Assembly: GCF_001458735.1 (NCBI RefSeq) | Contig: NZ_CZQA01000014.1 | Coordinates: 1 to 64,000, forward strand | Direction: 5' to 3' | Origin: Candidatus Nitrospira nitrosa | Lineage (GTDB): Bacteria; Nitrospirota; Nitrospiria; Nitrospirales; Nitrospiraceae | Length of the DNA stretch: 64,000 nucleotides | In this document: one piece after another, positions 62,064 through 64,000 of the stretch | Numbering within the stretch: the stretch's first letter is position 1 | How the letters are laid out: every line of letters begins with the position of its first letter | Made by a program: the position numbers and the translations under genes | Notes under the pieces: generated by a model | Seen by the model: the letters and a program-made list of their open reading frames with translations, nothing else | What the model was told of the DNA's origin: nothing | Database searches by the model: none

Positions 62064-63299
62064 CTATTCGTAGCGCAAGGCCTCGATCGGATTCAATCGT
62101 GCTGCTTTATTGGCAGGATAGAGTCCAAAAAACAGGCCAACCACGAGGGAAAAACCGAATGCAGTCACAATCGTCTTTCCTGAGATGATGGTCGGCCAAC
62201 CGGCAATAATGGACGTCAGCTTGGCCGCAGTCACACCCAAGAGCACACCGATCCCTCCCCCAACCATACTGAGCGTCATGGCCTCAATGAGAAATTGCAT
62301 CATGATGTGGAGCCGTTTGGCGCCGACCGCCATACGTATTCCGATCTCTCGCGTGCGTTCAGTGACCGACACGAGCAAGATATTCATAATGCCGATGCCT
62401 CCGACAAGAAGGGAGACGGATGCAATGACAAGCAACATACCCGTCAAGGTCTCACTGGTCCCTTCTTGAATCTTTGCAACATCGATTTGGGTACGAATCA
62501 GGAAGTCATCCGGTCGATCTCCTTGTAATCGATGGCGTGATCTCAACACCTCCCGTATTTGTTCAATCGCATCAAATATATCTTCCGTCCGATCTGTAGA
62601 AACATGGACGCCACTGACGGACCCAAGAAACGATGTCCCCAACACCTTTCGCTCAGCAGTGGTGAAAGGAATAATCACCACATCATCCTGATCATAGCCA
62701 GAAGGACTCTGCCCTTTCGGACTCAAGACACCGATAACCCGGATCGGAACATTTTTCACACGAATAACCGCCCCAACCGGCTCCTCTCCCGACTCAAAGA
62801 GGTTGTCCACCACCGTCTGACCAATCAGTGCCACGCGAGCGGCGGTATCCATGTCCGTTTGGGTAAATGGACCTCCGCTGCTGTAGGCCCAGTCTCTGAT
62901 CGTCAGCACACTCGGCGAAGCCCCTATCACCGTCGTACTCCAGTTGCGGCCTCCACTCATCACTTGCATCGAGCCCGATCGAGACCAACCTGCTTCAGCC
63001 AAAAGCGGAACCTTCTTTTTTAAGTCGATCGCATCGGCCACCGTCAAGGTAACCACGGCACCTTGCCCCCCACGCACACCGCTGATTACCGAATAATTTG
63101 GCCAAATGAGAATACTATTCACCCCCATGGAGGCGATCTGTTTCTGCACGGCTAGTTTTGCCCCCTCCCCGATACTGACCATGGCAATAACCGCACCGAC
63201 TCCGATGATAATCCCCAACATCGTCAATCCAGCACGCAGGCGATTTCGTTGCAAAATTCGCAGCGCAGTCACAACTGTCAGCCACACAAACGTCGGCAT
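62064..63299 (-). CDS. MacB-type ABC transporter permease
   Basis: The 411-aa protein has one helix at the N-terminus (GLTMLGIIIGVGAVIAMVSI), a periplasmic MacB core domain (about 50-275) and three C-terminal helices with VTERTREIGIRMAVGAKRLH and the ending GLYPANKAARLNPIEALRYE, typical of MacB. MacB-type pumps with an outer-membrane channel expel macrolides, siderophores or peptides. The ATG at 63299 follows AGGGG; an upstream GTG is less likely. The ATPase gene lies 11 bp upstream. Confidence 0.93.
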   Translation of the reverse strand: MPTFVWLTVVTALRILQRNRLRAGLTMLGIIIGVGAVIAMVSIGEGAKLAVQKQIASMGVNSILIWPNYSVISGVRGGQGAVVTLTVADAIDLKKKVPLLAEAGWSRSGSMQVMSGGRNWSTTVIGASPSVLTIRDWAYSSGGPFTQTDMDTAARVALIGQTVVDNLFESGEEPVGAVIRVKNVPIRVIGVLSPKGQSPSGYDQDDVVIIPFTTAERKVLGTSFLGSVSGVHVSTDRTEDIFDAIEQIREVLRSRHRLQGDRPDDFLIRTQIDVAKIQEGTSETLTGMLLVIASVSLLVGGIGIMNILLVSVTERTREIGIRMAVGAKRLHIMMQFLIEAMTLSMVGGGIGVLLGVTAAKLTSIIAGWPTIISGKTIVTAFGFSLVVGLFFGLYPANKAARLNPIEALRYE

Positions 63300-63310
63300 C
63301 AGCACCCCTG

Positions 63311-64000
63311 CTAATGAGCCCGATCCTGAATGGTACGGTCACTCAGGACTTGGCCGTCCTTGATCACAATTTCACGCGCAGCAAGGGCGGCAATATCGAC
63401 TTCATGCGTCACAAGAATGATCGTAATTCCATCACGATTCAATCCCTCAAGAATCGCCATGATTTCATAGCTCGACCCTGTATCAAGATTTCCCGTCGGT
63501 TCGTCGGCAAGTAACAAAGATGGCGAGGTCACCAGTGCCCGAGCGATGGCCACCCGTTGCTGTTGACCACCCGACAATTGCGTGGGGGTATGATGCTCCC
63601 GGCCCTTCAGTCCGACCCGTTCGAGTGCTGTAGAGGCACGGGCTCGCTGCTCCTTTAAGGACAGTCCTCGGTACAGAAGCGGCAATTGAGCGTTTTCCAA
63701 TGCGCTGGTTCTCGGAATGAGATTGAAACTTTGAAAGACAAAACCGATTTTCTGATTCCGAATCTCTGCCAACTGATCCGGTTGCAACCCCTCCACCTCA
63801 ACACCGCCTAACCGATAGTGCCCCTTGCTCGGCTGATCCAGGCAACCAAGAATATTCATCAGCGTGGACTTCCCTGAGCCGCTTGTCCCCATAATGGCGA
63901 CAAACTCGCCATCGTTGATTGTCACACTGAGGCCCCTCAATGCCTGCACCTCAATGTCACCGACTCGGTACACTTTCCAGAGATCTTCGCAGACGATGAG
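63311..64000 (-). CDS. MacB/LolD-type ABC transporter ATPase (5' end beyond window)
   Basis: The visible part has Walker A GTSGSGKST, signature [16 protein letters not shown], Walker [13 protein letters not shown] and switch LVTHEVD. The reading frame continues into the window edge as LIVCEDLWKVYRVGDIE, which matches the family N-terminus before the first visible GTG, so the real start is just outside. It is the ATPase for the MacB-type permease next to it. The next gene in a full locus would be a membrane-fusion (MacA-like) protein. Confidence 0.9.
   Translation of the reverse strand, partial: LIVCEDLWKVYRVGDIEVQALRGLSVTINDGEFVAIMGTSGSGKSTLMNILGCLDQPSKGHYRLGGVEVEGLQPDQLAEIRNQKIGFVFQSFNLIPRTSALENAQLPLLYRGLSLKEQRARASTALERVGLKGREHHTPTQLSGGQQQRVAIARALVTSPSLLLADEPTGNLDTGSSYEIMAILEGLNRDGITIILVTHEVDIAALAAREIVIKDGQVLSDRTIQDRAH

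Overview
The window looks like a chromosomal segment of a Nitrospira-type bacterium (phylum Nitrospirota). This is inferred from the mix of genes: a chlorite-dismutase/HemQ-family heme protein, a very large periplasmic multicopper oxidase, a recA-recX-alaS-ruvX-mltG run, and several exported proteins of no known family. No rRNA or other decisive marker is present, so the assignment is moderate.

Layout. (1) 1-1649: a complete IS110-family (IS1111-type) element with 15-bp inverted repeats and a long 3' non-coding flank, the expected place of its guide RNA. (2) 1650-5719: a two-gene exported operon encoding a secreted protein-kinase-like protein and a 740-aa partner. (3) 6319-9784: RidA, a divergent DeoB and DeoC, with a 225-bp tandem repeat that copies the deoB start and a 195-bp MITE-like element between deoB and deoC. 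(4) 9107-15589: a minus-strand housekeeping operon recA-recX-alaS-ruvX-mltG-deoC. (5) 16127-26640: an accessory region with two toxin-antitoxin-like pairs, an old yellow enzyme, two exported ankyrin proteins, a broken membrane gene, an IS481-type element, and two remnants of an integron-type tyrosine recombinase, each followed by the same 17-bp palindrome. (6) 26708-34559: thpR, cinA, a HemQ/Cld-family protein, several conserved but unnamed genes, a lipoprotein, a beta-barrel-like protein and an SDR. (7) 35067-40623: an orphan two-partner-secretion exoprotein, a decayed IS5-type transposase, a second identical IS481-type element and a tRNA-Met(CAT). (8) 40723-52473: a five-gene minus-strand operon with a 2404-aa multicopper oxidase of the MnxG/MofA type, a YVTN beta-propeller protein, two SCO copper chaperones and a cytochrome c fused to a binding-protein-like domain. 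(9) 52941-64000: a DUF3703 protein, an FtsX-type permease and its likely ATPase, pyrD, a lone LuxR-type HTH, comF, an FmdB-type zinc ribbon, an HTH-mraZ-rusA operon outside the division cluster, an HD-GYP protein, and a MacB-type ABC pair that runs off the window.

The most interesting system is the copper-oxidase operon in (8). It joins a giant oxidase, copper-delivery proteins and a heme protein, all exported, and resembles known Mn(II)-oxidation loci in content, but with a different gene set. Second are the secreted kinase-like operon in (2) and the inverted-integron-like remnants in (5).
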